Shown here: in pieces, positions 11,847 through 23,988 of the stretch
How the letters are laid out: the number at the start of each line of letters is the position of its first letter
How positions within the stretch are numbered: position 1 is the stretch's first letter
Origin: Manihot esculenta
Taxonomy: Eukaryota > Streptophyta > Magnoliopsida > Malpighiales > Euphorbiaceae
Assembly (NCBI RefSeq): GCF_001659605.2
Contig: NC_035177.2
Coordinates: forward strand, 33,868,136 to 33,932,135
Direction of reading: 5' to 3'
Length of the DNA: 64,000 nucleotides
The notes under the pieces: model-generated
What the model saw: only the letters and a program-made list of their open reading frames with translations
Database searches by the model: none
Told to the model about the DNA's origin: nothing
Translations under genes and position numbers: made by a program

Positions 11847-13595
11847 ATGCGAGGAACTCGTCGATCAGCTCGATTGACTGGAGTCCCCCCAGAGAGTGAG
11901 CGACCAGCTGCTCGTCCTCCTGCATTGCCGAGGGCAAGGTCACAAAGATCTAGCAGGGAAAGTACGTCAATAGACCCTAGAAGGTCTGTAGACGAGAGCA
12001 AAAGGGGAACAGCTAGGGGAGGAAGATCAGAGGAAAGGAGGGAGGCTATGGAGATTGACCAGTCTAGAGATGACAGCATGGGTGTAGGCAGATTTGAAGA
12101 AGGTATGGGAGAGTCGCAGGGAGGCGCTCAGGCCTCAGATTTTGGCTATCCAACCTTTCCGCAGAACCCAGAGTATCCAATGGGAGGTATGTCGGAGTAC
12201 TCTAGTTTTGTCCCATATCCTACTTACATGCCATATATGCCTTATCCTCATTATTACCCACCATATGCTATGTATCCATCTTCCCCTACCCATCTAAGTG
12301 CAGCACACCCAGAACTAAATGAACCAATACCTCAACTACCACAACCAGAACCAGTAGCTCCTATTGTTGAAAGACATCAACCTAGCTCATCTGGAGGTAA
12401 AGTGCAAATGACAGAGTACCTGAAATTGGATGCTCCTAAGTACAACACGGGAGATGATCCATTTGAATACCTCAGATCATTTAGGATGATAACCAATGAA
12501 TTGGGAGCTGATGATAGTAGAGCCATTGAGATGGCGGGGTTCACACTGAAATGTAAGAAAGCTCGAGAATGGTTCAAGAATTATATGGAGTCCAGGGTGG
12601 ACAGTATGTCATGGGGAGAGTTCGCCAATGAGTTTGCAGGGTGGGCTTTTCCTGACAGCTCCAGGGAGATGAAAGTCATAGAGTTTGAGCAGTTGAGACA
12701 AACAGATGAGATGAGGGTTGACGCGTTTACAGATAAGTTCCTGGATTTGCTTCAGTATGTGGGTCAAGCCTATGATACTAATCAGAAGAAGGCAAGGAGA
12801 TATACTATGAGATTGCATCCCAGGTATTCTTCCTTGATTCTTCCAGCAGAAAAGGAGAGTTTCCACACGATAGTGGATGCAGCCAGGAAAATGGAAGCAA
12901 ATGCCAATATTCAGAAACAGTCAAAGGCACAGGCTTCGGGTTCTAAGGCCCCCAGTTCAGGAACTGCAGGCAGCAAGAGATGGGAAAAGGCAAAAGGAAC
13001 AAAGAATAAGTTCTGGAGTAAAGTCAAGTCTGGTCTGGGAATAGGTAGTGGCTCAAGCTCTGGCACAGCTTATCCAGTATGCAGAAGATGCAAAAGACCA
13101 CATGGAGGAGCTTGTTGGTTGGGATCTACAGCTTGCTTTAGATGTGGACAGGAAGGACATATTGCTCGGGATTGTCCTCAGGTGACTTTTGCACCATCCC
13201 AGCAGATGAGTTCAGGCAGTGTGGTACAGCCAGTTGTACAGCCAGCAGCTCCAGTCATGCCTCAGAGTAGTGGCAGAGGTAGAGGGAGAGGGGCAGCCTT
13301 TACTTCAGCAGCAGGTTCCCGAGGTGGAAATCTGATAGCCCCAGCACGGATTTTCACTGTGACACAGGAGGAGGCTAACACGTCGAACACAGTGGTGTCA
13401 GGTAATCTCATCATTGGGTGTTCAGATGTGTATGCTTTGATGGACCCCAGTGCTTCTCATTCCTTTATTGCTTCGAGAGCCATAGAGAGATTGGGTTTGA
13501 TCAGTTCTGAGTTAGAGTATCCTCTCTGGGTCAGTGGACCCAAATGTGACTCATCAGTGGCAGTGTCAGTCTGCGTTTCAGTCCAGTGTTCATAG
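11847..13595 (+). pseudogene. Gag and protease N-terminal part of C-nested
   Basis: I chose the ATG at 11847 because MRGTRRSARLTGVPPE begins identically in element D. The 582-residue product has a Pro/Tyr-rich N-terminal third, then the retrotransposon gag domain (DPFEYLRSFRMI through WAFPDSSREMK). A Cys-rich motif with a CCHC zinc knuckle (CFRCGQEGHIARDC) binds RNA. The protease start is DVYALMDPSASHSF, where the usual D-[TS]-G active site has S instead of G. Comparison with elements C and D indicates a 1-bp deletion near 13572 that throws gag-protease out of frame with pol and ends the ORF at TAG. Gag forms the particle that packages element RNA. Confidence 0.85.
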
Positions 13596-16500
13596 AGGGT
13601 AGATGCCTTCCAGCTGACCTTGTGGTTCTAGACTTGACAGAGTTTGATGTCATTTTAGGGATGGATTGGTTATCTGCATATAGTGCGACCTTGGACTGTA
13701 GAGAAAAGGTAGTTAGTCTCAGAGACCAGGATGGGTCAGAGTGTGTCTTCAGGGGAGACAGAAGAGGTACACCCAGAGGTTTGATTTCAGCCCTTCAGGC
13801 TCATCGTTTGCTTAGGAGGGGTTGTCAGGGGTTTCTAGCTCATGTGAGAGAGCTAGACAGACAGGTTAGGGAACCAGCCATAGTACCAGTAGTTCGAGAC
13901 TTTCCAGATGTGTTTCCAGACGATTTACCAGGACTACCACTTGATAGGGAGATAGAGTTTGAAATAGAATTGCTGCCTGATACCAGACTTATCTCTATTC
14001 CTCCCTACAGGATGGCGCCAGCAGAGTTAAAGGAGTTGAAAGAGCAGTTACAGGACTTGGTAGATAAGGGTTTCATCCGTCCTAGTACCTCACCTTGGGG
14101 TGCTCCAGTGCTTTTTGTCAGAAAGAAGGATGGATCTCTCAGACTTTGTATCGACTACAGACAGTTGAACAAGGTCACTACCAAGAATAGATATCCTTTA
14201 CCTAGGATTGATGATCTATTCGACCAGCTAGCTGGAGCAGGTTGTTTCTCTAAAATAGATCTGAGATCCGGGTATCATCAGTTGAGAGTCAGAGAGGCAG
14301 ATGTGCCTAAGACAGCTTTCAGGACCAGATATGGGCATTATGAGTTCTTAGTGATGCCGTTCGGGTTGACTAACGCCCCTGCAGCATTCATGGATCTCAT
14401 GAATAGAGTGTTCAGTGAGTTTCTGGATCACTTTGTCATTGTTTTCATTGATGATATCTTAGTGTATTCCAGAGATACAGAGGAGCATGCCCAGCATCTG
14501 AGGATAGTTCTGCAAACACTGAGAGAGCATGGTTTGTATGCCAAGTTCTCTAAGTGTGAGTTTTGGTTAAGGAGCATTTCCTTCTTGGGACATGTAGTGT
14601 CAGTAGAGGGTATTGAGGTAGATCCCAAGAAGATAGAGGCTGTAGCTAACTGGCCCAGACCCACTATAGTGACTGAGATTAAAAGCTTTCTGGGACTGGC
14701 AGGTTACTACAGGAGGTTCATTCAGGACTTCTCGAAGATAGCGGCTCCTATGATCAAACTGACTCAGAAGAACCAAAAGTTTATCTGGTCAGACTAGTGT
14801 GAAGAGAGCTTTGAGGAGCTCAAGAGGAGATTGACATCAGCACCAGTGCTAGCTCTGCCTGTTAGTACTGAGGATTTCACAGTGTTCTGTGATGTATCTC
14901 GAGTGGGATTGGGCTGTGTTTTGATGCAGAGTGATAGGGTGATTGCTTATGCTTCTAGACAGTTGAAGAAGCATGAGTTGAATTACCCCACCCATGACCT
15001 AGAGATGGCAGCAGTTATTTTTGCACTCAAGATGTGGAGGCATTACCTCTATGGGGTTAGATGCGAGATCTTCACTGATCACAAGAGTTTACAGTACATC
15101 TTAAGTCAGAGAGAGCTGAATTTGAGGCAGAGAAGATGGGTAGAATTGCTCAGTGATTATGATTGTAAGATCCAGTATCATCTGGGTAAGGCGAATGTGG
15201 TGGCAGACGCCCTGAGCCGGAAGTCACTAGGCAGTTTATCCCATATAGCAACAGAGCGAAGACCAGTAGTGATGGAGCTTTATAAGCTCATTGAAGAAGG
15301 GTTACAGCTAGAGTTGTCTAGTACAGGTGCATTGATCGCACAGATGAGAGTGACACCTGTGTTTCTGGAGCAGATAGCGCAGAAACAGCATGAGGACCCT
15401 TAATTGATGAAAATTTCCAGAACTGTTCAGTCAGGCAACAGTGCAGAGTTCAGATTTGACAGCAAAGGGATCCTTCGCTATGGGAGTCGACTTTGTGTAC
15501 CAGATAGTAGCAGTCTGAAGGAAGACATTATGAGGGAAGCTCATAATGCGAGGTATAGTGTTCACCCAGGAGCCACCAAGATGTATCAGGATCTCAAAAG
15601 GGTATATTGGTGGCTAGCCATGAAGAAAAAAGTGGCGCAGTTTGTGACAACCTGTGAGGTATGTCAGAGGGTGAAATTAGAACATCAGAAGCCGGCTGGA
15701 ATGCTTAACCCACTGCCGATTCCAGAATGAAAATGGGAGAACATAGCTATGGATTTTGTAGTGGGCTTACCGGCAGCGTCCAACAGGATAGACTCTATAT
15801 GGGTGATTGTGGACAGACTCACGAAATCTGCTCATTTCATTCCAGTTAGGAGTAACTATTCTGTGGATAAGTTGGCATAGGTATATCTGGACGAAATAGT
15901 GAGATTACATGGAGTCCCAGTGTCTATAGTCTCAGATAGAGGACCTCAGTTTACCTCCAGATTTTGGCGAAGTCTGCAGAGTGCGATGGGCACGAGGTTA
16001 GATTTTAGCACTGCTTTCCATCCGCAGACTGATGGACAGTCAGAGAGGACCATCCAAACCATTGAGGATATGCTCAGAATGTGTGTGTTAGACTTTGGCG
16101 GTTCTTGGAGGCAGCATCTATCTCTGGTGGAGTTTGCCTACAATAACAGTCATCATGCTAGCATCGGGATGGCTCCTTATGAAGCGTTGTATGGAAGGAA
16201 GTACAGATCACCTGTTTGCTAGGAAGAGGTAGGAGAGAAGGCTCTTGCAGGGCCAGAGTTGGTAGAAATTACCAGTAGAACAGTGCCTATTATCAAAGAG
16301 AGGATCAGAACAGCTCAGAGTAGACAGAAAAGCTATGCAGACGTACGCAGGAAGCAGATAGAGTTTCAGGAGGGTAGTATGGTATTGCTAAAGGTGTCTC
16401 CAATGAAAGGAGTGGTTCGTTTCGGAAGAAAGGGTAAGTTAGCTCCACGATACATTGGACCCTTTGAGATTGTGCAGAGGATCGGGAATGTGTCGTATAA

Positions 16501-16786
16501 GCTGGATTTACCTACTTCTATGGAGAGAATTCACCCGGTATTTCATGTTTCTATGCTACGGCAGTTTGTGTCCGATCCGAATCAAGTTCTGAGTGAGCCT
16601 GATATGGAGATTCTTGGAGATCTCACTTATATAGAGCAGCCAGTGTAGATTCTGGACACACAGATCAGACAGCTAAGAAACAAGGAGATTCCGATGGTGA
16701 AAGTTCTGTGGAACCACCATAATCTAGAAGAATGTACCTGGGAGACGCGGGAGTCTATGCTCCAGCAGTATCCATATCTGTTTTGA
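13586..16786 (+). pseudogene. Pol of C-nested: protease end, RT, RNase H, integrase, chromodomain
   Basis: One frame runs from the protease C-terminal region to TGA at 16784-16786 with no frameshift after 13586. Six nonsense codons end at 14797, 15403, 15730, 15880, 16222 and 16648. Domains: RT ([11 protein letters not shown]), RNase H ([14 protein letters not shown], an A-to-V change after the first catalytic Asp), integrase zinc region, DDE core ([26 protein letters not shown]), and the chromodomain-like tail. Most stops read as C-to-T or G-to-A changes at Gln or Trp codons. The copy is dead but close to its relatives. Confidence 0.87.
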
Positions 16787-16851
16787 GGTTAGTTTCCTCC
16801 TTTTTATGTGTTTAGTTGTTTGTTTTAGGAACATTCGAGGACGAATGGTCT

Positions 16852-16865
16852 TAAGGGGGGGAGAA
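16852..16865 (+). other. Polypurine tract of C-nested
   Basis: The run AAGGGGGGGAGAA immediately precedes the 3' LTR start TGTAATACC at 16866. Confidence 0.8.
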
Positions 16866-19101
16866 TGTAATACCCGACTAGAGTCCGGCATCGGAATTCT
16901 ACGTTCCGATGGAGTTCAGGATGCCGAAAGTCTCTAGAAGGGTTAGATTTATGTTTTTCTAAAAGGTTTTGGTATGTTTCACGGTTTTAACGCATAAGAA
17001 AATGAGTTTTTGAGTGAAATGAACCAAGGCAGAAAAGCCAGGTTCGGCCGCCGAAGTTGAGGTTCGGCCGCCGAACATGCATGGCTTTCGGTTTCACGTG
17101 TGGCCGCCGAAGGTGGTCTGGCCAGCCACCTATAAAAGGCCCTCAGTCGGTTGAGAGGATAACTCTTGCCGTTTTCTTTCACTTTCTGAGGTGAGACCCT
17201 GTCCTTTTGAAGCTTTTCTTCATGTTTTCATTAAATCATGCAAAGGTGTGATTGATTTTATGTTATTTTGAAGGTTTTTGAGCTAAAACTTGAGATTTTA
17301 AAGTTTGGAGAGTTTGAAGGAGAGTTGCTTCAAAACTCCACGTTGGGATCGTTCATCTTCTTGGTTTCAAGAGGTAAGTGAAGATCCTGAGCTTGTTTTC
17401 ATGATTTATGGATGATTTTTAAAGTTTTGGGGGAGAGTTGCATGAATAGGGTAAAAAGAGAGGTTTTGGTGATTTTGTGAGAAAAGCTTGTATATGTGTT
17501 GTATGTTTTGTGTTGTTGGGGTTTTTAACTAGTTTTTGACCCCTTTGAGCATATACTTGGGTGTATGCAAGTTGAGGTATTAAGGTGTTTGAGTTTGGGA
17601 GAGTTTGGTGCATTTTGGCGTGAGGCAGAGCAAGGTTCTGCCTTGCTGATGAACCCAGCTTCGGCAGCCGAATGTGCTAAGGAGGTGGCTTCGGTTGCCT
17701 AAGCTTGCCCCTGAGCCTTTGGACTTTCGGCTCTGGAGGGGAGTTCGACCGCCGAAGATGCCCCCGAAGGTTAGAGACTTTCGTCTCTAGAGTGCCTTTC
17801 AGCCCCCGAAACTTGCCCCCGAAAGGGTTCGGCTGCCGAAAGGTGAGATTCGGCCGCCGAAGGTGCTTGAGTTTCGGCTCTGGAGAGGACTTTCGGCCGC
17901 CGAACCTGCCGCCGAAAGTGTCCTGTCCAGCTTTCCTTTGCATGCTTTACAAGGATGTTTGAGTGAGTTTAAGGGGATCCTTGGGAAGTTTAATAGAGTT
18001 GTTCATAAGCTAGTTTGGTCCCTCATTTGAGTCCATCTGTATAGGTACAGACCAGAGGAACCAGAGAGAGCAGCAGTGAGTACTGCTCCAGAGTTTACAG
18101 AGCCTGCAGAGTCAGTCCAGTTAGCCAGAGGTGAGTGGAACTAAACTTAATACTCATTTTAATTGAGAACTTGAATGCTTTTAGCATATTCCATGCACCA
18201 TGATTATGCAATAGGTTGATTGCATTAGAATCCACGAAGATGTTGCATTGCATACCTATTTGTTGATGTGGGTGAATGTTGAATGATCCAATAGTTTCAG
18301 ACAGGAAGTCCAGGTGCCCAGTCTACGCCCTGGCAAGTATAGTAAAGTCCAGATGCCCAGTCTACGCCCTGGCAGGTATAGTAAAGTCCAGGTGCCCAAT
18401 CTACGCCCTGGCAAATGGTAAGTACAGGTGTTATATACACGTATACATATACAGTACAGGAAGACCAGGACCCCATTCTACGGCCTGGCACGGAACAGAT
18501 ACTGGGACTATGTGGTGACAGGTTCACCCTTGATGTGGATTGTCTGTGATGTGATGCATTCCATAAGATCATGTTTTAATGACTTGTTTTACTGTTCTAC
18601 TCACTGGGCTATAGCGCTCATCCCACTCCTTTAACCCCAGTTTTGCAGGTTCAGTGTACGATCAGCAGAGTACAGAAAGAGTAAAGAGATTTGTAATAGC
18701 TTAGAGTGGACATGTAATAATAAAGAGATGTACAGTAGTGTATAAAGTTAGAATTGTGCTTGACTTAGTTATTTTGTGTTGTAAATCTTTTGTTATATAC
18801 ATGATCTGTATATATGTATGTTTTACAGAGTATGTGAAAAACCAGGCTTAACAGGTATGAGTTAACCCATCTAGAGCAAGCTCTAGTCAGGCGTACAGAG
18901 TACAGAGTACAGAGTACAGAGATAGTGCATGCACAGGTTAAGCCTTGGTTCAGAAAAGAGTTGTTATTTTCACAGAAAATGTATGATCATGTATGAGATT
19001 TACAGGTACACAGAGAGTATAGCAGGCTTGCTACGGGTTCTGGCGGCCTTAAGCCGACCTGAATCCTAGCGCCAGTGACGGTCCATTTTGGGGTCGTTAC
19101 A
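16866..19101 (+). repeat. 3' LTR of C-nested
   Basis: TG...CA termini. TATA box at 17131-17138. Three CCAG(G/A)...CCCTGGCA units at about 18308-18415. It lacks 19 bp of the first palindrome cluster found in the 5' copy. Confidence 0.94.
17043..17138 (+). promoter_or_regulatory. U3 promoter of C-nested 3' LTR
   Basis: Palindromes start at 17043 and 17063, 88 and 68 bp upstream of TATAAAAG at 17131. Confidence 0.65.
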
Positions 19102-19106
19102 TATCT

Positions 19107-20573
19107 GGTACAAGTGCTTTGATAGCTCATATGAGAGTGACACCCGTGTTTCTGGAGCAGGTGGCCCAGAAACAGCATGAGGACCCCGAGTTGGTGAAAA
19201 TTGCCAAGACTGTTCAGTCAGGCAAGAATGATGAGTTCAGATTTGACAGCAAAGGGATCCTCCACTATGGGAACAGGTTATGTATACCAGATGATGTGAG
19301 TTTGAAGGGAGACATTATGAGGGAAGCTCATAATGCCAGATACAGCGTTCACCCTGGAGCCACCAAAATGTACCAAGATCTGAAGAGAGTTTATTGGTGG
19401 CCAACTATGAAAAGAGAGGTGGCACAGTTCGTGTCCGCCTGCGAGGTATGTCAGAGGGTAAAGCTGGAACATCAAAAGCCGGCTGGAATGCTTAACCCAC
19501 TGCCGATTCCAAAGTGGAAATGGGAGAATATAGCTATGGACTTTGTGGTGGGGTTACCGGCAACGTCCAACAGACTAGACTCCATATGGGTGATTGTGGA
19601 CAAACTAACCAAATCTACTCACTTCATCCCTGTCAAGAGTGGCTATTCTGTGGACAAATTGGCACAGGTATATGTGGAAGAGATAGTAAGGCTGCATGGG
19701 GCTCCAGTATCGATAGTGTCTGATAGGAGACCCCAGTTCACCTCCAAGTTTTGGCGGAGTCTGCAGAATGCTATGGGTACCAGGCTAGACTTTAGCACTG
19801 CTTTCCATCCTCAGACGGACGGACAGTCAGAGAGGACCATCCAGACAATAGAGGATATGCTCAGAATGTGTGTGCTAGATTTTGGCGGTTCTTGGAGGCA
19901 GCATCTACCCTTGGTGGAGTTTGCCTATAATAACAGCTATCATGCTAGCATAGGGATGGCTCCATATGAAGCTTTATATGGAAGGAAGTGCAGATCACCT
20001 GTTTGCTGGGAAGAAGTAGGAGAGCGGGCTTTGGCAGGCCTAGAGTTGGTAGAGATCACCAGCAGGGTGGTGCCCATAATTAGAGAGAGAATCAGAACTG
20101 CTGTCAGTCGGCAGAAAAGCTATGTGGATGTCCGCAAGAGGCAGGTAGAGTTTCAGGAGGGAGATATGGTGTTGCTCAAGGTGTCTCCTATGAAAAGGGT
20201 GGTTCGTTTTGGGAAGAAAGGTAAGCTAGCTCCACGGTACATCGAACCCTTTGAGATCTTGCAAAAGATTGGGAATGTATCGTACAAGTTGGACTTACTT
20301 ACTTCAATGGAGAGAATCCATTCGGTTTTCCATGTTTCCATGTTACGGAAGTTCGTGTCAGATTCGGGCAAGGTTCTTAGCGAGCCTGATGTAGAGATCC
20401 TAGGAGATCTCACCTATGTTGAGCAACCAGTACGGATCCTAGACACGCAGATCAGAAAGTTAAGGAACAAGGAAATCCCGATGGTAAAAGTCCTTTGGAA
20501 CCACCACAATATAGAAGAATGTACTTGGGAGACACGGGAGTCTATGCTCCAGCAATACCCCTATCTCTTCTAA
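19107..20573 (+). pseudogene. Integrase and chromodomain of element C
   Basis: This is the continuation of the element C pol after C-nested. The open frame covers the integrase zinc region ([20 protein letters not shown]) and the DDE core: [18 protein letters not shown] (R for the usual G) and TDGQSERT. The chromodomain-like tail (VLWNHHNIEECTWE) ends at TAA 20571-20573. It is intact over about 484 codons but has no start of its own. The catalytic acidic residues are all present. Confidence 0.87.
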
Positions 20574-20654
20574 GGTATGTGTTATAGGTTATGTGTTTCT
20601 TGATGCTTTGCTATGTCTATGCTTATGTGTTGAACAATCAGGGATGAATGTTCT

Positions 20655-20668
20655 TAAGGGGGGGAGAA
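20655..20668 (+). other. Polypurine tract of element C
   Basis: A run of A and G including seven or more G precedes the LTR start at 20669. Confidence 0.8.
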
Positions 20669-22777
20669 TGTAATACCCGGCTAGACTCCGGCATCGGAAT
20701 TCCTACCGTCCAGCGGAATCTCGGATGTCAAAACTCTCTAGAAGGGTAAAATATGTTTTTATAAAATGTTTTTACATGTTTTTAAGGTTTTAAGTAAGAA
20801 AGAAATTGAGTTTTTGAAAGAAAAGCACCAAGGAAGGAAATCCAGGTTCGGCCGCCGAACATGGTGGAGTTTTGGAGACACCTTTGGCCCCCGAAGGTGG
20901 TCTGGCCAGCCACCTATAAAAGGCTCGAGTTTTCTTTTCCATTTTCAGGCAAAGGTGAGTCCATGAGTTTTTAATAAGTTTTAACTTGGTTTTGAAGATT
21001 TTTGAGCTAAGATCGAAGTTGTGAAGCTTGGAGACCTCCGGAACTCGTTTTCCCCAAATCTCCAAGTTGGATCACGCCTTCTCTCGATCTTCAAGAGGTA
21101 AGCGTTGATCCTCACCTCCTTTTATGTTTTAAGTAAGTTTTGAAAGGTTTTAAGGGGGTTTAATGCATGATTAGAGTAGATGTAAAAGGTTAGGGTTTAT
21201 GTTAGTTAAATGGTAAATGTATGTTAAATGTGTTGCTATGATGAGGTTTGTTGGAATTTAGGCTAGTTTGAGACCCCTATATACTTGAATACATGTTTAT
21301 GCATACTTGTGAGTGTTGTGAATGAGTTTGGAGGGTTTGGGAGGCAAATGTGCATGAGAGGCTTGAGTTCTCCCTTTTTGGAAGAACTCAGGTTCGGCCG
21401 CCGAACCTGCCTGTGGAGACAAGTTTTGGCCGCCTAAGCTCACCCCCGAAAGTTGGACTTTCGGCTCTGGAGGGGAGTTTCGGCTGCCGAACCTGCCGCC
21501 GAAAGTGCATGAGTTTCGGATCTGGAAGGGACTTTCGGCCGCCGAAGGTGCCGCTGAAGGTGCATGGCTTTCGGATTTGGAAGGGGGTTCGGCCGCCGAA
21601 GGTGCCGCCGAAAGTCCCCTGTCCAGCCTTCCTTTGCTTGTTTTGTATGCATGATTTGAGGTGTTTTAGGGGGGTTTTTGGGGAGATGTTTAGAGTCCTT
21701 ATAGTATATATTTGGTACCTCATTCGAGTCCACCTTTGTAGGATCGGACCCGAGGAACCGAGGAGGCCCACAGTGTTAGCTGTTCAGAGTCAGCCAGAGG
21801 TGAGTAGAACTGAACTTTATGTTTTAAAGCAACTGAATTTCGAGCATGATCCATGCATCATGAATGCCATGATATGTATTAGGTTGTTTGCATTAGAATT
21901 CACGAATATGATGCATTGCATAATATGATGTTGATGTGGATGGATATTGGATGACCCCTTAGCCCTCGACACGATATGCTATGATATAGTATAGAAGCCC
22001 AGTGAGGCCCATTCTACGCCCCTGGCACATTGGTTATGTTATGTTATGTTAAGAGAAAGACCAGTGAGGCCCATTCTACGCCCCTGGCACATTGGTTATG
22101 TTATGTTATGTTAAGAGAAAGACCAGTGAGGCCCATTCTACGCCCCTGGCACAGTTGGATATGTAGAACGTTATTGGTGACAAGTCCATCCTTGATGTGA
22201 ATTGTTTGTGATGTGATGTATTTCATGAAAGCATGTGTTTTAATATATTATTTTACTGTTCTGCTCACTGGGCTTTTTAGCTCACCCCTCTCCCTTAACC
22301 CCCAGGCTTGCAGGTTCAGGATAGACCGAGAAGTCTTCGAGGTTGAAGGTCATGTCTATGTAATAGTTAGAAGTGGACATGTAATGAAAAATGATATAAT
22401 GTAATGTAATGTAGAGCTATGTTTCATGGTTTAGTATTGTGCTTGGCCCTAACAATTATGGTAATCCCTTTGTACATGATCTTTAAATGAAATGTTTTTA
22501 TGATGAGAAATGATGAACCAAGCTTGATGTATATTATGTTAACCCACTAGAGCATTTGATAAGAGCTCTAGTATGGGGTTTTATGCTTATGGTTATGGTG
22601 CATGCACAGGTCAAACTTGGTATATGGAAAGTTTTTAATGTTTATGAAAATGTATGATCATGTATGGGATGTTATCAGGTATGACAGGATGTATGTTAGT
22701 CTTGCTACGGGTCCTGAGTGACCTTAAGTCGATCTGGATCCTAGCGCCGGTAGCGGTCCGGTTTCTGGGTCGTTACA
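20669..22777 (+). repeat. 3' LTR of element C
   Basis: TGTAATACCCGG to TCGTTACA, 2109 bp. TATA box at 20915-20922. Three near-identical units of about 60 bp with CCAGTGAGGCC...CCTGGCAC at about 21990-22160. It ends abruptly in non-LTR DNA at 22778. Confidence 0.93.
20847..20922 (+). promoter_or_regulatory. U3 promoter of element C LTR, single palindrome
   Basis: One palindrome starts at 20847, exactly 68 bp upstream of TATAAAAG at 20915. The distal (-88) site is absent in this copy. Confidence 0.6.
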
Positions 22778-23262
22778 CAACTCCCTTAATAACATTACAC
22801 TTTTCCAAACAAAGCTAGCATCATTACTTACATTAACAGAAAATAAATCACCATTTGGGAAGTACTTTACTTTAAACACTCTATAACAAAGAGTATTAGA
22901 ATTTGTTAAGAACCTCCATAGTTGTTTGCCAAGTAAAGACAAATTGAAACTTCTAAAGTCCCGAAACCCCATATCCCTCCTTCTTCACAGTTGTTTGCCA
23001 AGTGAAAACAAATTAAAACTTCTAAAATCTCGAAACCCCATACCCCTTCCTTCTTCCTACTGCACATCTTCTCCCACGCTAGTCAATTAATACTTCTCTG
23101 CCCTTTTCTTGTACTCCACCAAAAGCTATTGACCATTTTATGCAATTCATTCAAAATAGTAATGAGAATTAAAAAAAATATTCATGCAATATGTAGATAT
23201 AGCCTGCATCACAGATTTTATAAAACCTCCATACCTACTTTAGACAGGAATATGTTGCTCTA
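22778..23262 (-). pseudogene. LINE (non-LTR retrotransposon) reverse transcriptase C-terminal remnant
   Basis: Read on the minus strand, broken frames give IKSVMQAI, then KMVNSFWWSTRKGQRSI, INWLAWEKMC and MGFRDFRSFNLSLLGKQLWR, followed by RVFKVKYFPNGDLFSVN. This is the characteristic region after the RT catalytic domain of plant L1-type LINEs (consensus in words: NxFWW, then W-L-x-W, then GGMGFRDLRxFNxALLxKQxWR). A direct duplication of about 70 bp repeats the GMGFRDF-to-LAKQ region (about 22915-22985 and 22990-23055). The remnant ends where the element C LTR begins, so C probably inserted into it. Confidence 0.75.
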
Positions 23263-23425
23263 TGAATTAATCCTCTTTCATATTTTTTTTTCAAAAAACC
23301 TAAAATTACTTTTTTGTTTCTGTCAATAAAAGAAGATAATACCAAATATACATTATAACTCAATGATGAATGAATATCCAAGATATTACTTATGGTAATA
23401 CATTATAAATTACTTTTTATTATAT

Positions 23426-23429
<4 letters not shown>

Positions 23430-23482
<53 letters not shown>
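23430..23482. repeat. (TA)n microsatellite
   Basis: An uninterrupted TA dinucleotide run of about 52 bp. Confidence 0.95.
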
Positions 23483-23483
<1 letters not shown>

Positions 23484-23599
23484 TTATTTTAGTTTGTACT
23501 ATATTAATGTTTGGAATTCTAATTTGCAAATTTATTTTTTAAAAGCAAAACTTTACTTCTGTCTTGTAAAAAGAGAGATATTTCACTATGGGTCTTCAC
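23483..23599. other. AT-rich spacer
   Basis: No recognisable coding or repeat structure. Confidence 0.5.
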
Positions 23600-23988
23600 T
23601 GGTTTTACCGATTCAATTTAAAATTAAATTAAATTTTTAATATATAAAAATTTTGATTTTAAATAGAAATTAATTAAAATTGAATTAATTTAATTCGAAT
23701 TCATTTCATTGTTAAATTTTTAATTATTTTTTTATTTTTTACGTCTTATTTTTAATATTTCAAATTCAATTGAAATATTTTAATTTTAATAAAATAATAT
23801 AGTATTTTCACTAATTGATTTGGTTCTTTTTAATTTAATTTTATCGATTTTTTAATTAAAATTAAATTGAAATAAAATAATTAAAAAATTTTAAAAATAA
23901 AAATCAAATTAAACTGAAAAAATAAAAAATCAAACTAAAATTTTAAATTAATTTAATGGAATTAATTTTTTTTCAATTTAAATTCAGC
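23600..23988. repeat. AT-rich dispersed repeat, copy 1
   Basis: The segment from ACCGATTCAATTT to about 23988 aligns by eye, in the same orientation, with 26335-26752. Shared landmarks are CTTATTTTTAATATTT in the middle, and TTTTTTAATTAAAATTAAATTGAA followed later by AAAAATAAAAATCAAATTAAA. The self-complementary A/T blocks suggest an old MITE. This is inference. Confidence 0.5.

Larger units (their letters stand above)
9356..19101 (+). mobile_element. Complete nested chromovirus (C-nested), TSD TATCT
   Basis: A full-length element of 9746 bp lies between identical pentamers TATCT at 9351-9355 and 19102-19106. It has a 2269-bp 5' LTR, a primer-binding site, gag, pol, a purine tract and a 2236-bp 3' LTR. 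It splits the pol of element C in the short linker between RNase H and integrase. The LTRs differ at many positions, including a 19-bp palindrome-containing segment missing from the 3' copy near 17665. It is clearly older than element D. Pol has six nonsense codons, so it is non-autonomous now. Confidence 0.95.
5333..22777 (+). mobile_element. Host chromovirus C (Tekay-like), interrupted by two LTR insertions
   Basis: Four pieces read as one plus-strand element when the inserts are ignored: a protease fragment (5333-5488), protease end to RNase H (7644-9355), integrase and chromodomain (19107-20573), and a 3' LTR (20669-22777). The interrupting sequences are a minus LTR (5489-7643) and the complete element C-nested (9356-19101). 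The gag and 5' LTR are not visible and would lie left of LTR B. The 3' end sits inside a LINE remnant. Without the 5' end the target duplication cannot be checked. Confidence 0.87.

Noticed and set aside
13560..13600. Programmed frameshift between gag-protease and pol in the long-LTR family
   Set aside because: The frame break is a 1-bp deletion in C-nested and a different 5-bp deletion in D, about 30 bp upstream in the alignment. The ancestral frame was evidently continuous, so these are independent lesions.
23392..23640. ORF across the TA microsatellite
   Set aside because: Its poly Ile-Tyr stretch is the (TA)n repeat.
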